Source: Micromonospora sp. KC606 (GTDB lineage Bacteria; Actinomycetota; Actinomycetes; Mycobacteriales; Micromonosporaceae). Taken from it: DNA of 64,000 bases. The translations under genes and the position numbers were made by a program. This document shows positions 41,148-50,096 of the stretch, one piece after another (position 1 is the first letter of the stretch; each line of letters begins with the position of its first letter). The stretch spans positions 17,196 to 81,195 of the forward strand of contig NZ_SMKN01000011.1 in assembly GCF_004348675.1 (NCBI RefSeq), in the 5' to 3' direction. The notes below the pieces were generated by a model. That model was not told the origin of the DNA, made no database searches, and saw only the letters and a list, made by a program, of their open reading frames with translations.

Positions 41148-41200
41148 GCCGGCTGTCCGCCGTCGCGGCGGACTCAAGCCGGCCGTCCGCCGTCGCGGCG
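41148..41200. repeat. Imperfect 23-bp direct repeat in the nuoC-dehydrogenase gap
   Basis: The segment gccggctgtccgccgtcgcg (41148 onward) recurs with one change from 41178. More degenerate echoes (ggccggtccgcctccgcgg) follow. It lies in the 192-bp divergent intergenic region and might hold promoters for both sides; none was recognised. Confidence 0.5.
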
Positions 41201-41277
41201 CGGCTTCTGCGGCCGGTCCGCCTCCGCGGCAGGGCTTCTGCCGCTTTGCCCGGCGGGCAGCCACCCGGCGGGGAAAG

Positions 41278-42333
41278 ATGAGGACCGTGCGCGCTGTGAC
41301 TGTGTCTCCCGGGGTGCCTGACTCGCTGCGGCTGACCGACGACTGGCCGGAACCCGCCGCCGAGGAGGGCGCGATCCTGGTCGAGGCACTCGCGGTGGGC
41401 GTCTGCGGCACCGACCAGGAGATAATCGCAGGCCACTACGGCGAGGCCCCGCCCGGCCAGCAACGGCTGGTGCTCGGGCACGAGTCGCTGGGCCGGGTGT
41501 TGGAGGACCCGAGCGGCACGCTGCGCTCCGGCGACCTGGTGGCCGGCATCGTCCGGCACCCCGACCCGGTGCCCTGCCCCAACTGTGCCGTGGACGAGTG
41601 GGACATGTGCCGCAACGGACGGTACACCGAACACGGCATCAAGGGACTGCCCGGCTTCGCCCGGGACCGGTGGCGGGTACAGCCGAAGTTCGCCGTCGGG
41701 CTGGATCCGGTCCTCGCCCCTGTCGGGATGTTGCTGGAGCCGGCCAGCGTGGTGGCGAAGGCGTGGGACCACATCGAGCGCATCGGCTGCCGCGCCGAGT
41801 GGAAGCCGCAGACGGCGCTGGTCACCGGGGCCGGGCCGATCGGCCTGCTGGCGGCGCTGCTGGCCACCCAGCGAGGGCTGTCCGTGCACGTGCTGGACCG
41901 CGCCACCGCCGGTCCGAAGCCAGCTCTGGTCCGGGCGCTCGGCGCGACCTACCACACCGGGACCGTCGACGAGCTGGACCTCGACCCGGACGTGGTGGTC
42001 GAGTGCACCGGAGCACCGGTGGTGGTGCTGGACGCGATGTGCAAGGTGGGGCCGGCCGGAATCGTCTGCCTGACCGGGGTTTCCAGCGGCGGTCGGACCA
42101 TCGACTTCGACGCGGGGGCGCTCAACCGGGCCCTGGTGCTGGAGAACAACGTCGTCTTCGGCTCGGTCAACGCCAACCGCCGGCACTGGGAGCAGGCCGC
42201 CGACGCCCTCGCCCGGGCCGACCAGTCCTGGCTCAACTCGCTGATCACCCGGCGGGTGCCGGTGGGTGAGTACGCGCAGGCGTACTCCGCCACCGACGAG
42301 GACATCAAGGTGGTGCTGGACTTCACCGCCTGA
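41278..42333 (+). CDS. Glucose 1-dehydrogenase-like zinc-binding MDR protein
   Basis: This 351-residue medium-chain dehydrogenase/reductase begins MRTVRAVTVSPGVPDSLRLT. The catalytic-zinc part reads AVGVCGTDQEIIAGHYGE and then LVLGHESLGRVLE. The GDLVAGIVRHPDPVPCPNC-type segment and DMCRNGRYTEHGIKGLPGFA resemble archaeal glucose dehydrogenases. The Rossmann motif is TGAGPIGLLAALLATQRG. The substrate is probably glucose or a related aldose with NAD(P). The start is ATG 41278, after GGGGAAAG. It is a single gene, divergent from nuoC and convergent with the 42343 gene. Confidence 0.88.
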   Translation: MRTVRAVTVSPGVPDSLRLTDDWPEPAAEEGAILVEALAVGVCGTDQEIIAGHYGEAPPGQQRLVLGHESLGRVLEDPSGTLRSGDLVAGIVRHPDPVPCPNCAVDEWDMCRNGRYTEHGIKGLPGFARDRWRVQPKFAVGLDPVLAPVGMLLEPASVVAKAWDHIERIGCRAEWKPQTALVTGAGPIGLLAALLATQRGLSVHVLDRATAGPKPALVRALGATYHTGTVDELDLDPDVVVECTGAPVVVLDAMCKVGPAGIVCLTGVSSGGRTIDFDAGALNRALVLENNVVFGSVNANRRHWEQAADALARADQSWLNSLITRRVPVGEYAQAYSATDEDIKVVLDFTA

Positions 42334-42342
42334 AGCCGGCGG

Positions 42343-43050
42343 CTACCGCCCCCGCCGGGCACGGTCCCGCCCCGCCACCGAGGCGCGATAGAGGCGATAC
42401 GTCTGCACGGCCTCGTACGCCCGCCCCAGCTCCGCCAGACCGAGCATCACCGAGAGCAGCGCCGACTTCAGGTCGTCCCGGTCGATGTCGTCGTCCGACA
42501 GCTGCTCGGCCCCGCCACGGATCTCGCTGAGCGCCTGCTCCACGGCCGGGTCGGCCACCACGTCGAAGGCCCGGTCGAAGGCCGGCACGGACACCGTGAG
42601 CAACTGCTCCAGGATGGCCCGCAGCGGCGGTAGCCGCCTCGGGTCCAATCCCGCCGGCAGGCCCCGCTCGGAGAGTCGCGACATGGTGTCGACGAGCATC
42701 GCGCTGTCGAGCAGGCCGCCGTGGCGCCGCTGCGGGCGACGCCGGTGCGACCCGCCGGTCAGGTACCACTCGACCACGTCCAGGATGTCCGATTGAATCC
42801 GGCCGACAGCCTCGCCCATCGCCGGACCCCAGCGCCGGACGTGGTCCCGCCGGAGGAACCGGTTGACGCCGAGGGTCACCACCAGCGCGCTGGTGGAGAA
42901 ACCGGTCAGCCCGGACAAGACGTTGACCAGGTACGGATGCTCCTGCATGGTCCCGCCGGCGAACGTCTCCCAGCCGACACCCGCCAGGAGGCTCGACAGG
43001 GCGATCCCGAACAGGCCCCACGCGACCGCCCGGGGCAGGCGGGGCGGCAC
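42343..43050 (-). CDS. Hypothetical two-helix membrane protein
   Basis: This 235-residue protein begins at GTG 43048-43050, 5 bp after the DUF2252 stop, so the two form an operon. Two N-terminal hydrophobic segments are AVAWGLFGIALSSLLAGVGW and NVLSGLTGFSTSALVVTLGV. A soluble helical tail of about 170 residues follows, with many Arg and Leu. No known domain is recognised. The topology (two helices then a cytoplasmic helical domain) would fit a membrane-linked regulator. Confidence 0.75.
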   Translation of the reverse strand: MPPRLPRAVAWGLFGIALSSLLAGVGWETFAGGTMQEHPYLVNVLSGLTGFSTSALVVTLGVNRFLRRDHVRRWGPAMGEAVGRIQSDILDVVEWYLTGGSHRRRPQRRHGGLLDSAMLVDTMSRLSERGLPAGLDPRRLPPLRAILEQLLTVSVPAFDRAFDVVADPAVEQALSEIRGGAEQLSDDDIDRDDLKSALLSVMLGLAELGRAYEAVQTYRLYRASVAGRDRARRGR

Positions 43051-43055
43051 GCCGG

Positions 43056-44372
43056 TCAGATCCCTGGCAGGCGGCCGTTGCGGAACAGATCGACGAAGAG
43101 CTGGTGGTCCTCCCGCGCCCGCGCCCCGTACACGTGGGCGAAGTCGGCCAGGTGCGCCACGAAGCCGTCGACGTCGTCACCCACCGCCGCGACGATCGAC
43201 TCCTCGGTCGAGTGGTCGACCAGGTCGTGGCTGGACTCGTCGTCGGCGACCGAGTGCATCCGGGCCACCGCCCGACCCAGGTCGGACAGCACCCCGGCCA
43301 GTTCGTCCGGCTCGTTGACGTCGGCCCAGTCCAGGTCGGCCGCGTACGGGGAGACCTCGGCGACGAGCTGGCCCGCCCCGTCCAGCTCGGTGAAGCCCAG
43401 CCACGGGTCGGCGTGCGCCTGCAACGCCCGCTGCGACTCGGCCGTCCGGTGCCCCTGGTGCCGGAAGTAGCCGCGGATCCGTTCGTCGTCGATGTGCCGG
43501 GCCACCGCCGGCACCTGCGCCTGCTTCATGTAGATGACGACGTCGTTCTCCAACGCCTGGGTGTGCCCCTCCAGCAACAGGTTGTACGAGGGCAGACCGG
43601 CCGAGCCGATCCCCACGCCCTTGCGCAGCACCACGTCCTTGACGTGGGCGGCGACCGGACGGAGCCGTGCGGTGGGCTCGGGGAGCGTGCCGAGGTAGTC
43701 CTCGAAGGCGGCACAGACCTTCGCCCTGGTCTCCCGGTCGACCTGGTACACGCCGTCGCCGAGGGAGAACCGCCGCTCGTAGTTGTCGATGGTGGTCTGC
43801 GTGGCGAGCAGGTCGACCCGGGTGTTGAGCCGGGCCTGCTGGAGCACCCGGCGCAGCACCCCGTCGGCGTTGTCCAGGGTGATCGAGCCGATGGCGTCGT
43901 CCCCACCGGCGGCGAGGGCCCGCAGCTCGGTCAGGTACGACCGGGCGAACCCGTCGACCAGTTCGCTGATCACCCGGTCGGAGAGGGCCTTGGCGTAGCA
44001 GAGCAGTGCCAAGCTGGCCGCGAAGCGCTTCAGGTCCCAGGAGAACGGCCCGACGTACGCCTCGTCGAAGTCGTTGACGTTGAACACCAGCTGCCCGGAG
44101 GCGTTCATGTAGGTGCCGAAGTTCTCCGCGTGCAGGTCCCCGTGGATCCACACCCGGCTGGTCCGCTCGTCCAGGAAACGGTCGTCGGCGAAGTCGCCGA
44201 GCTGATCGGCGTAGAAGAGCGACGCGCTGCCCCGGTAGAAGGCGAACGGGGAGGCGGCCATCTTGCGGAACTTGCGGCGGAAGGCCGCCGGGTCGAGCGC
44301 CATCGACGCGCCGAACTCCCCGGTCAGCACGTCGACGATGAAGGCGGAGCGCCGGTCCGCGGCGTGGGTCAT
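43056..44372 (-). CDS. DUF2252 family protein (kinase-like fold)
   Basis: The product is 438 residues from ATG 44370-44372. DUF2252 proteins resemble atypical phosphotransferases, and the catalytic-loop-like motif RVWIHGDLHAENFGTYMNAS (about residues 73-92) with VFNVNDFDEAYVGPFSWDLK (about 97-116) fits the HxDLHxxN/IDFDE pattern. Function is unknown. It precedes the small membrane protein in the same unit and follows nuoB by 64 bp. A GTG three codons earlier (44381) is an alternative start. Confidence 0.88.
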   Translation of the reverse strand: MTHAADRRSAFIVDVLTGEFGASMALDPAAFRRKFRKMAASPFAFYRGSASLFYADQLGDFADDRFLDERTSRVWIHGDLHAENFGTYMNASGQLVFNVNDFDEAYVGPFSWDLKRFAASLALLCYAKALSDRVISELVDGFARSYLTELRALAAGGDDAIGSITLDNADGVLRRVLQQARLNTRVDLLATQTTIDNYERRFSLGDGVYQVDRETRAKVCAAFEDYLGTLPEPTARLRPVAAHVKDVVLRKGVGIGSAGLPSYNLLLEGHTQALENDVVIYMKQAQVPAVARHIDDERIRGYFRHQGHRTAESQRALQAHADPWLGFTELDGAGQLVAEVSPYAADLDWADVNEPDELAGVLSDLGRAVARMHSVADDESSHDLVDHSTEESIVAAVGDDVDGFVAHLADFAHVYGARAREDHQLFVDLFRNGRLPGI

Positions 44373-44436
44373 GGCCGGCACGCTAGTGCCCGCCCGCCAG
44401 TGGGGCGCTCGTCCGAGGAGGTGGAACCCGGAGAGA

Positions 44437-45015
44437 TCACGAGGCCGGTGGACGCACCGGCGCAGCGGTGAGGGAGTCGACGGGGCGCGGTGGCCCGCCG
44501 TCGCGGGGCACGGCGTCGGCCGGCGAGGCGAGTGGATCTCGGCGGGTCACCCCGCCGAGACCGGACCCCTCGGCGGCGATCCTCTCCTGGAGGCGGAGGA
44601 TGCCGTGCAGCAGCGCCTCCGGGCGGGGTGGGCAGCCCGGCACGTACACGTCGACCGGGATGAGCTGGTCGACTCCCTTGGTCACCGAGTACGAGTCCCA
44701 GTACGGGCCGCCGCAGTTGGAGCAGGCCCCGAAGGAGATGACGTACTTCGGCTCGGGCATCTGGTCGTAGAGTCGCTTGATCGCCGGAGCCATCTTGTCG
44801 GTCACCGTGCCGGAGACCACCATCAGGTCGGCCTGCCGAGGGCCGTGCGCGAACGGGATCACGCCCAGCCGGATGAAGTCGTGCCGGCCCATGCTGGTGG
44901 CGATGAACTCGATGGCACAGCAGGCCAGACCGAAGTTGAAGACCCAGAGCGAGTAACGGCGACCCCAGTTGAGCACGAACCGGATCGGCTCGCCGAGCAC
45001 TGCCGGCAGCTGCAC
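44437..45015 (-). CDS. nuoB: NADH-quinone oxidoreductase subunit B
   Basis: NuoB (192 residues) holds the terminal [4Fe-4S] cluster N2. The start is GTG 45013-45015 ([20 protein letters not shown]), preceded by a GGGAAGGGGG stretch. The four cysteine ligands are intact: [18 protein letters not shown] and [14 protein letters not shown]. The C-terminal 35 residues are Pro/Asp-rich. It lies 3.4 kb from nuoC, with a DUF2252 gene, a membrane-protein gene and a plus-strand dehydrogenase between. No nuoA precedes it. Confidence 0.95.
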   Translation of the reverse strand: MQLPAVLGEPIRFVLNWGRRYSLWVFNFGLACCAIEFIATSMGRHDFIRLGVIPFAHGPRQADLMVVSGTVTDKMAPAIKRLYDQMPEPKYVISFGACSNCGGPYWDSYSVTKGVDQLIPVDVYVPGCPPRPEALLHGILRLQERIAAEGSGLGGVTRRDPLASPADAVPRDGGPPRPVDSLTAAPVRPPAS

Positions 45016-45276
45016 GACCGCCCCCTTCCCGTCTTCCCACCGGACAGTCAACCACAGCCGGCGGGCGTCACCCGGGCCGTGTGCCGGCGCCCGGCTGACC
45101 AGCGGCAAACGTCCCCGAGGCGCTGCTCGGCCGCCCTGGCCTGGCCGGAGTGTCGCCCGGCGGCGCCTGTCCCGGACCCGACAGCCACCGACGCCGGCCG
45201 GCCGCAACCTGGTCCCCGGGCCGACCGTGTGACCCGTGACGGTGGGTTGGCGCCGCCGGCACCACGGGGAGGACGA

Positions 45277-45561
45277 GTGACTGTGACGAGAGACAGGTGG
45301 ATCGGCGACGACACGCCGCCGCAACCCGGCCCCGAGCCACCCGGACTGGCCTTCGACGACTTCTACCACGCCCAATTCCGCCGTCTGGTCGTCCAGCTGA
45401 CCGCCTACACCGGGGATCCGGGACGGGCCCAGGACCTGGTTCAGGAGGCGCTCTGCCGGGCGTACGAGAACTGGGTCCGGATCGTCGGCTAAGAGGACCC
45501 GCAGGCCTCAGTCCGCGGGGTCGCCTGGAACCTCGACCACAGCCGCTGGCGGCGGTTGGGG
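45277..45561 (+). pseudogene. Truncated ECF-type (SigE-like) sigma factor with in-frame TAA
   Basis: From GTG 45277 the frame encodes [20 protein letters not shown] and [20 protein letters not shown], sigma region 2 of the SigE-like group (ahead of the VRIVG segment). A TAA at 45490-45492 follows VRIVG. Translation past it in frame continues [20 protein letters not shown], exactly what an intact gene would have. The stop most likely replaced a Tyr codon, and SVRG probably replaced a W. Region 4 is absent. It is inactive as written. Confidence 0.8.
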
Positions 45562-45955
45562 TCTTCGACCGGGACGCCGCCGGACGGGTGGTCACCCTCG
45601 GGCGGGTGGTGGTCAGCACCATCGACAAGCCGCAGTGGCTGATCGCGGTGGACGTGCGCGACGACGGCGTGGTCCGGGTGCAGGTCGGCGACACGCACCC
45701 GGGCGGGGGCTGGTCGGGCGAGTGGTCGCAGCGGCAGTGGCGCGGCTACCGCTGGACCGGGAACTCGTTCGGGCAGGTGTCCGGGCCGACCGCCTTCGGG
45801 CCGAACCCCCACCTCACGGACGTCGCGGTCACCGCCACCGACCTGGTGCTCACCGAGCAGCCCGACGGCTACCGCACCGGCAGCACCACCGTCCGGGTCC
45901 GCAACACCGACGACAGGTTGTTGGCGTACGTGGCGCCGCCCCAGCGTCCCCGCAG
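45561..45955 (+). pseudogene. C-terminal remnant of a hypothetical protein fused behind the sigma remnant
   Basis: In a different frame from the sigma remnant, the DNA encodes VFDRDAAGRVVTLGRVVVST and then WRGYRWTGNSFGQVSGPTAF, GPNPHLTDVAVTATDLVLTE, and on to the TVRVRNTDD region. This resembles the C-terminal half of secreted or anchored actinobacterial proteins that I recall as neighbours of SigE-like genes. No start codon or N-terminus is present. The join lies exactly where sigma homology ends, so one deletion removed the end of the sigma gene and the start of its neighbour (inference). Confidence 0.65.
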
Positions 45956-46270
45956 TCACCCGCTGTCTCCCGGCGACCAGCTCGCCGCGGCCATGTCCAC
46001 CCCGGTGGGGCGTAGCGGGCAGCCCTCGGCGCGCAGCCGGGCCCGCGCCTGCACCTCGTGCCCGGGCGGCAGCCGGCCGGCCGCGTTCACCACCCGGTGC
46101 CAGGGCACTCCGCCACCGTGCCGGGCCATGATCGCGCCGACCAGCCGGGCCGAGGCCCGCCCCGAGCGCTCGGCGAGCGCGTCGGCGACCGCGCCGTAGG
46201 ACATCACCCGGCCCGGCGGGATCCGCTCGACCAGCGCGAGCACCGCCTCGACGTACTCCTCAGGGGTCAC
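45956..46270 (-). CDS. Alkyltransferase-like protein (MGMT fold, Cys replaced by Trp)
   Basis: This 104-residue protein starts at GTG 46268-46270 (VTPEEYVEAVLALVERIPPG). It has the MGMT DNA-binding domain with the recognition helix RASARLVGAIMARHGGGVPW. The methyl-acceptor motif PCHRV is PWHRVVNAAG, so it cannot perform suicide alkyl transfer. Such ATL proteins bind O6-alkylguanine and hand it to nucleotide excision repair. The missing N-terminal domain and size (about 100 residues) fit the ATL class. It is convergent with the sigma remnant and divergent from proB. Confidence 0.88.
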   Translation of the reverse strand: MTPEEYVEAVLALVERIPPGRVMSYGAVADALAERSGRASARLVGAIMARHGGGVPWHRVVNAAGRLPPGHEVQARARLRAEGCPLRPTGVDMAAASWSPGDSG

Positions 46271-46331
46271 GAGCTGCCACCATATGGGAACCCACCGGGG
46301 CGCGGGAGGGGCGACCGCGCAGAATGGTCGG

Positions 46332-47441
46332 GTGCGCGCAGCAGTCATCCAGGCCCGGCGGATCGTCGTCAAGATCGGTTCGTCCTCGCTGACCACCGCC
46401 GCCGGCGGGCTGGACGACGCCCGGGTCGACGCCCTGGTGGACACCCTCGCCGCGCTGGCCACCGCCGGACGCGAGGTGGTGCTGGTCTCCTCCGGCGCGA
46501 TCGCCGCCGGCCTGGCCCCGCTCGGGCTGGCCCGCCGCCCCCGCGACCTGGCCACCCAGCAGGCCGCCGCCAGCGTCGGGCAGGGCCTGCTGATCGGCCG
46601 GTACGCGGCCGGTTTCGCCCGGCGCCGGCTCACCGTCGGGCAGGTGCTGCTCACCGTCGACGACGTGACCCGCCGGGCGCACTACCGCAACGCGTACCGG
46701 ACGCTGCGCAAGCTGCTCGACCTACGCGCGGTGCCGATCGTCAACGAGAACGACACGGTCGCCACCGAGGAGATCCGGTTCGGCGACAACGACCGGCTGG
46801 CCGCCCTGGTCGCCGCCCTGGTCGACGCCGACCTGCTGGTGCTCCTGTCGGACGTCGACGCGCTCTGGACGGGCGACCCGGCCCAGCCGGGCAGCACCCG
46901 GATCAGCGAGGTGCACGGCGAGGGCGACCTGGCCGGCGTGGCCATCGGCGGGGCCGGCCGGGCCGGCGTCGGCACCGGCGGCATGGTCACCAAGGTGGAG
47001 GCGGCCCGGATCGCGACCGGTTTCGGCATCCCGGTGGTGCTGACCGCCGCGCCACTGGCCGCCGGGGCGCTCGCCGGCGAGCCGCTCGGCACGTTCTTTC
47101 ACCCGAGCAACCGCCGCCCCGCGGCCCGACTGTTCTGGCTGGCCCACGCCACCGCGCCCCGGGGTCGGCTGCACCTCGACCCGGGTGCGGTGCAGGCCGT
47201 GGTGGGGCGGCGCAAGTCGCTGCTGCCGGCCGGGATCACCGCCGTGGACGGCGCGTTCACCGCCGGCGACCCGGTGGACCTGGTGGACGTCGACGGTGCG
47301 CCGGTGGCCCGAGGGCTGGTCAACTACGACGCGGTGGAGCTGCCGGGGCTGCTCGGCCGCTCCACCGGAGAGCTCGCCGCGGCGCTCGGCCCGGCGTACG
47401 AACGGGAGGTCGTCCACCGCGACGACCTCGTGCTGCTGTGA
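46332..47441 (+). CDS. proB: Glutamate 5-kinase
   Basis: ProB (369 residues) makes glutamyl-5-phosphate, the first step of proline synthesis. The start is GTG 46332 ([20 protein letters not shown]). The kinase signature blocks are [37 protein letters not shown] and [17 protein letters not shown]-terminal PUA domain ([20 protein letters not shown] and following) is present. It is directly followed by a repeat-like 27-codon segment and proA. Feedback regulation by proline is typical of the family. Confidence 0.95.
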   Translation: MRAAVIQARRIVVKIGSSSLTTAAGGLDDARVDALVDTLAALATAGREVVLVSSGAIAAGLAPLGLARRPRDLATQQAAASVGQGLLIGRYAAGFARRRLTVGQVLLTVDDVTRRAHYRNAYRTLRKLLDLRAVPIVNENDTVATEEIRFGDNDRLAALVAALVDADLLVLLSDVDALWTGDPAQPGSTRISEVHGEGDLAGVAIGGAGRAGVGTGGMVTKVEAARIATGFGIPVVLTAAPLAAGALAGEPLGTFFHPSNRRPAARLFWLAHATAPRGRLHLDPGAVQAVVGRRKSLLPAGITAVDGAFTAGDPVDLVDVDGAPVARGLVNYDAVELPGLLGRSTGELAAALGPAYEREVVHRDDLVLL

Positions 47442-47452
47442 GGAGTGGACGA

Positions 47453-47536
47453 ATGAGCGAGCGTCAGCGAGCGAATCATCAGTTCAGCGCGGTGGTGCCT
47501 CATTGCGGTACGGAGCGCAGCGGAGTGCTGGCATGA
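47453..47536 (+). repeat. Dispersed-repeat-like segment with a 27-codon frame between proB and proA
   Basis: The frame [20 protein letters not shown] (27 codons, ATG 47453) ends TGA 47534-47536, overlapping the proA ATG (47533-47535) as ATGA. GAGGAG precedes it by 7-8 nt. The text gagcgagcgtcagcgagcga and the MSVSEQ start of proA are similar, and Micromonospora proteins often begin with an MSERSER-like phrase. It is probably a repeat that supplies start regions, not a conserved peptide. Confidence 0.5.
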
Positions 47537-48774
47537 GCGTCAGCGAGCAGGCTCGGCGGGCCCGGGCGGCGGCGGAGGACCTGGCGGTCGCCACGCGTAC
47601 CACCAAGGACGCCGCGCTGCACGCGATGGCCGACGCGCTGGTGGCGCGTACCCCGGAGATCCTGGCCGCGAACGCGACGGACCTGGCGGCCGGGCGGGAG
47701 GCCGGGCTGAGCGCGGCCGTGCTGGACCGGCTCGCCCTCGACCCGGGCCGGGTGGCGGGGATCGCGGACGCGCTGCGCCAGATGGCCGCGTTGCCCGACC
47801 CGGTCGGCGAGGTGGTACGCGGCTCGACCCTGCCCAACGGGCTGGAGCTGCGCCAGGTCCGTGTGCCGTTCGGGGTGGTCGGCATCATCTACGAGGCCCG
47901 CCCGAACGTCACCGTGGACGCCGCCGGCATCTGCCTGAAGTCCGGCAACGCGGCGCTGCTGCGTGGCTCCTCCTCGGCGGCGCACTCGAACGCGGCGCTG
48001 GTCGCGGTGCTACGCGACGCGGTCGCCGGGGCCGGCCTGCCGGCGGACGCGGTGCAGCTGCTCGACGCCACCAGCCGCGACTCGGTCAAGGAGCTGATGC
48101 GGGCCCGGGGCCTGGTCGACGTGCTGATCCCGCGCGGCGGCGCGTCGCTGATCCGCACGGTGGTCGAGGAGTCGACGGTGCCGGTGATCGAGACGGGCGT
48201 CGGCAACTGCCATGTCTACGTCGACGCCGCCGCCGACGTGGCGAAGGCCGTGGCGATCACCCTGAACGCCAAGACCCAGCGGCTGTCCACCTGCAACACC
48301 GCGGAGTCCCTGCTGGTGCACGTCGACGTGGCGGACGCCTTCCTGCCGCCGGTGCTGGCCGCGTTCGCCGAGGCCGGGGTCACCGTGCACGGCGACGACC
48401 GGGTGGCCGGGTACTCCCCCGCCGTCGTCCCGGCCACCGAGGAGGACTTCGCCACCGAGTACCTCTCGGCGGACATCTCGGCCGCCGTGGTCGACTCGCT
48501 GGACGCGGCGGTGGCGCACATCCGGCGGTACGGCACCGGCCACACCGAGGCGATCGTCACCGACTCCCAGGCGGCGGCCCGCGAGTTCGTGGCCCGGGTG
48601 GACGCGGCGGCGGTGATGGTGAACGCCTCCACCCGGTTCACCGACGGCGGCGAGTTCGGCTTCGGCGCGGAGATCGGCATCTCCACCCAGAAGCTGCACG
48701 CCCGAGGCCCGATGGGCCTGCCGGAGCTGACCTCCACCAAGTACGTCGTCACCGGGGACGGCCACCTGCGCTGA
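47533..48774 (+). CDS. proA: Glutamate-5-semialdehyde dehydrogenase
   Basis: ProA (413 residues) reduces glutamyl-5-phosphate to the semialdehyde with NADPH. The start is ATG 47533 ([20 protein letters not shown]). Motifs: [20 protein letters not shown], the IPRGGASLI strand, and the catalytic Cys in [15 protein letters not shown] (about residue 255). The end [18 protein letters not shown] is typical. It is coupled to the upstream frame by ATGA and forms the proBA pair. Confidence 0.96.
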   Translation: MSVSEQARRARAAAEDLAVATRTTKDAALHAMADALVARTPEILAANATDLAAGREAGLSAAVLDRLALDPGRVAGIADALRQMAALPDPVGEVVRGSTLPNGLELRQVRVPFGVVGIIYEARPNVTVDAAGICLKSGNAALLRGSSSAAHSNAALVAVLRDAVAGAGLPADAVQLLDATSRDSVKELMRARGLVDVLIPRGGASLIRTVVEESTVPVIETGVGNCHVYVDAAADVAKAVAITLNAKTQRLSTCNTAESLLVHVDVADAFLPPVLAAFAEAGVTVHGDDRVAGYSPAVVPATEEDFATEYLSADISAAVVDSLDAAVAHIRRYGTGHTEAIVTDSQAAAREFVARVDAAAVMVNASTRFTDGGEFGFGAEIGISTQKLHARGPMGLPELTSTKYVVTGDGHLR

Positions 48775-48859
48775 GCCTCCGCTGTGGACGGGTGCGGCGG
48801 GTCGTACCGGGTCGCTAGGCTGAGGCCGGTTCGCGCGCGGCCAGCTCTGGGGAGGCGGC

Positions 48860-49261
48860 ATGCTGGGTGAGGACGCCCTGGAACAGCAACTGGCGCAGGC
48901 CAGGGCGGCACTGCGGGAGACACAGCGCACCGTCGCCCCGCCGGAGCGGGTCGAGTCGGTGGCCGAGGCCGCCGACGGGCGGATCAGGGTCACCCTCGGC
49001 CCCGACGGGCGGTGCAGCGCGGTCGAGTTCGACCCCCGGGTGCTGCGGGAGGGTGCGGAGTACCTGGCCGAGGAGCTGCGCCGGGCGGTGAACGCGGCGC
49101 TCGACGGACAGGCCGAGGCCACCACCGGCACCGAACCGGTGCCCGACCTCGCCGCGATGACCGCCACCGTGGAACGCCTCCAGGATCAGGGCCTGCGGCA
49201 GATGCGGGAGTTCAGCCTCGCGATCAGCGAGACCATGCGCAAGCTCCAGCAGCGGAGCTGA
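48860..49261 (+). CDS. YbaB/EbfC-family DNA-binding-like protein
   Basis: This 133-residue protein begins MLGEDALEQQLAQARAALRE after GGAGG at 6 nt. It has a coiled helix and the core ADGRIRVTLGPDGRCSAVEF, then LAEELRRAVNAALDGQ, the EbfC/YbaB pattern of nucleoid-associated proteins. In actinobacteria divergent YbaB proteins often sit beside WXG100 and type VII secretion cargo genes, as here: a WXG100-like gene starts 3 bp after its stop. In this setting it may not be a nucleoid protein but part of the cargo unit. Confidence 0.8.
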   Translation: MLGEDALEQQLAQARAALRETQRTVAPPERVESVAEAADGRIRVTLGPDGRCSAVEFDPRVLREGAEYLAEELRRAVNAALDGQAEATTGTEPVPDLAAMTATVERLQDQGLRQMREFSLAISETMRKLQQRS

Positions 49262-49264
49262 CCG

Positions 49265-49588
49265 GTGGAACCGCTCGAGGTGGACGTCGACGCGCTGCGC
49301 CAGGGCGCGGACCAGCTCGCCCAGGCCAGGGAGAGCGTCCGCGAGGCGTTCGAGGCATTCCAGGCGGCGGCCGGTGGCTACGCCGACGCCTTCGGCGGCG
49401 ACGAGATCGGCATGCTGCTGGGCGTGGGCCATCAGGCCTGCGTGGACGCGCTCGCCGAGTGCGTCGGCACCAACCTGGCCGAGCTGGACAGCTACGTGGC
49501 CGGGCTGAAGGGGATGGCCGAAGGCTACCGGGAGGTCGAGGAGGGCGTCGCCGGCGCGTTCCGCTCGATCCTCGGCAAGCTGGGCTGA
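49265..49588 (+). CDS. WXG100/EspC-like type VII secretion substrate
   Basis: This 107-residue helical-hairpin protein begins at GTG 49265 (VEPLEVDVDALRQGADQLAQ). It is predicted as two long helices separated by a Gly-rich turn (AAAGGYADAFGGDEIGML). A YREVE sequence (about residues 89-93) near the end fits the YxxxD/E secretion signal of ESX substrates. No cysteine bridge is predicted. It overlaps functionally with the membrane protein 13 bp downstream and likely escorts it or its toxin. Confidence 0.75.
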   Translation: MEPLEVDVDALRQGADQLAQARESVREAFEAFQAAAGGYADAFGGDEIGMLLGVGHQACVDALAECVGTNLAELDSYVAGLKGMAEGYREVEEGVAGAFRSILGKLG

Positions 49589-49601
49589 GGAAGGAGCTGG
49601 C

Positions 49602-50096
49602 GTGGGTCTGACGCTGCCGGGGGAACTCGCCTCGCTGCTCTCGATGATCGGGTACGACTGGCCGGAGTCCGACGAGGCGGCGCTGTTCCGGCTCGCCGGC
49701 GAGTGGACCGGCATGGCGGGCCGGATCGAGGGCTCGGTCGCGCAACTGGAGTCGGCGGCGCGGGCGGTGCTCGACACCAACCGGGGCGCGAGCCTCACGG
49801 CGTTCGCCGGCGAGTGGAACGACAGGGAGTCGGCGGCCCGGAACATCGCCGACGCCGCCAACCCGGCGAACGTCATCGCGATCGGGCTGATGGCCGCCGC
49901 GGGGGTGGTGCTGGCCCTGAAGATCAACGTGATCATCCAGCTCGTCGTGCTGGCGATCCAGATCGCGCAGGCGATCGCCACGGCGGTGGCCACCTTCGGA
50001 GCGTCGCTGCTCCAGATCCCGATCTTCAAGATGATCACCGGGCTGATCATCGACCAACTCATCGGCATGGCCGTGGACACGGTGCTGAATGGCTAG
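49602..50096 (+). CDS. Delivery/pore-like membrane module of a polymorphic toxin
   Basis: This 164-residue protein begins at GTG 49602. Residues 1-80 are helical and contain WTGMAGRIEGSVAQLESAAR and FAGEWNDRESAARNI, like the WXG/EspB-type helical start of actinobacterial toxins. Residues 85-160 are hydrophobic, with NVIAIGLMAAAGVVLALKIN and VIIQLVVLAIQIAQAIATAV; these could insert in a membrane. In related toxins this part is fused to the toxin, but here it ends at TAG 50094-50096 inside the next gene, which starts at ATG 50089. Confidence 0.7.
   Translation: MGLTLPGELASLLSMIGYDWPESDEAALFRLAGEWTGMAGRIEGSVAQLESAARAVLDTNRGASLTAFAGEWNDRESAARNIADAANPANVIAIGLMAAAGVVLALKINVIIQLVVLAIQIAQAIATAVATFGASLLQIPIFKMITGLIIDQLIGMAVDTVLNG

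Noticed and set aside
50089..50096. Frameshift fusing the membrane module and nuclease
   Set aside because: The nuclease has its own ATG at the border and the 8-bp overlap is a normal coupling junction; no slippery run was seen.
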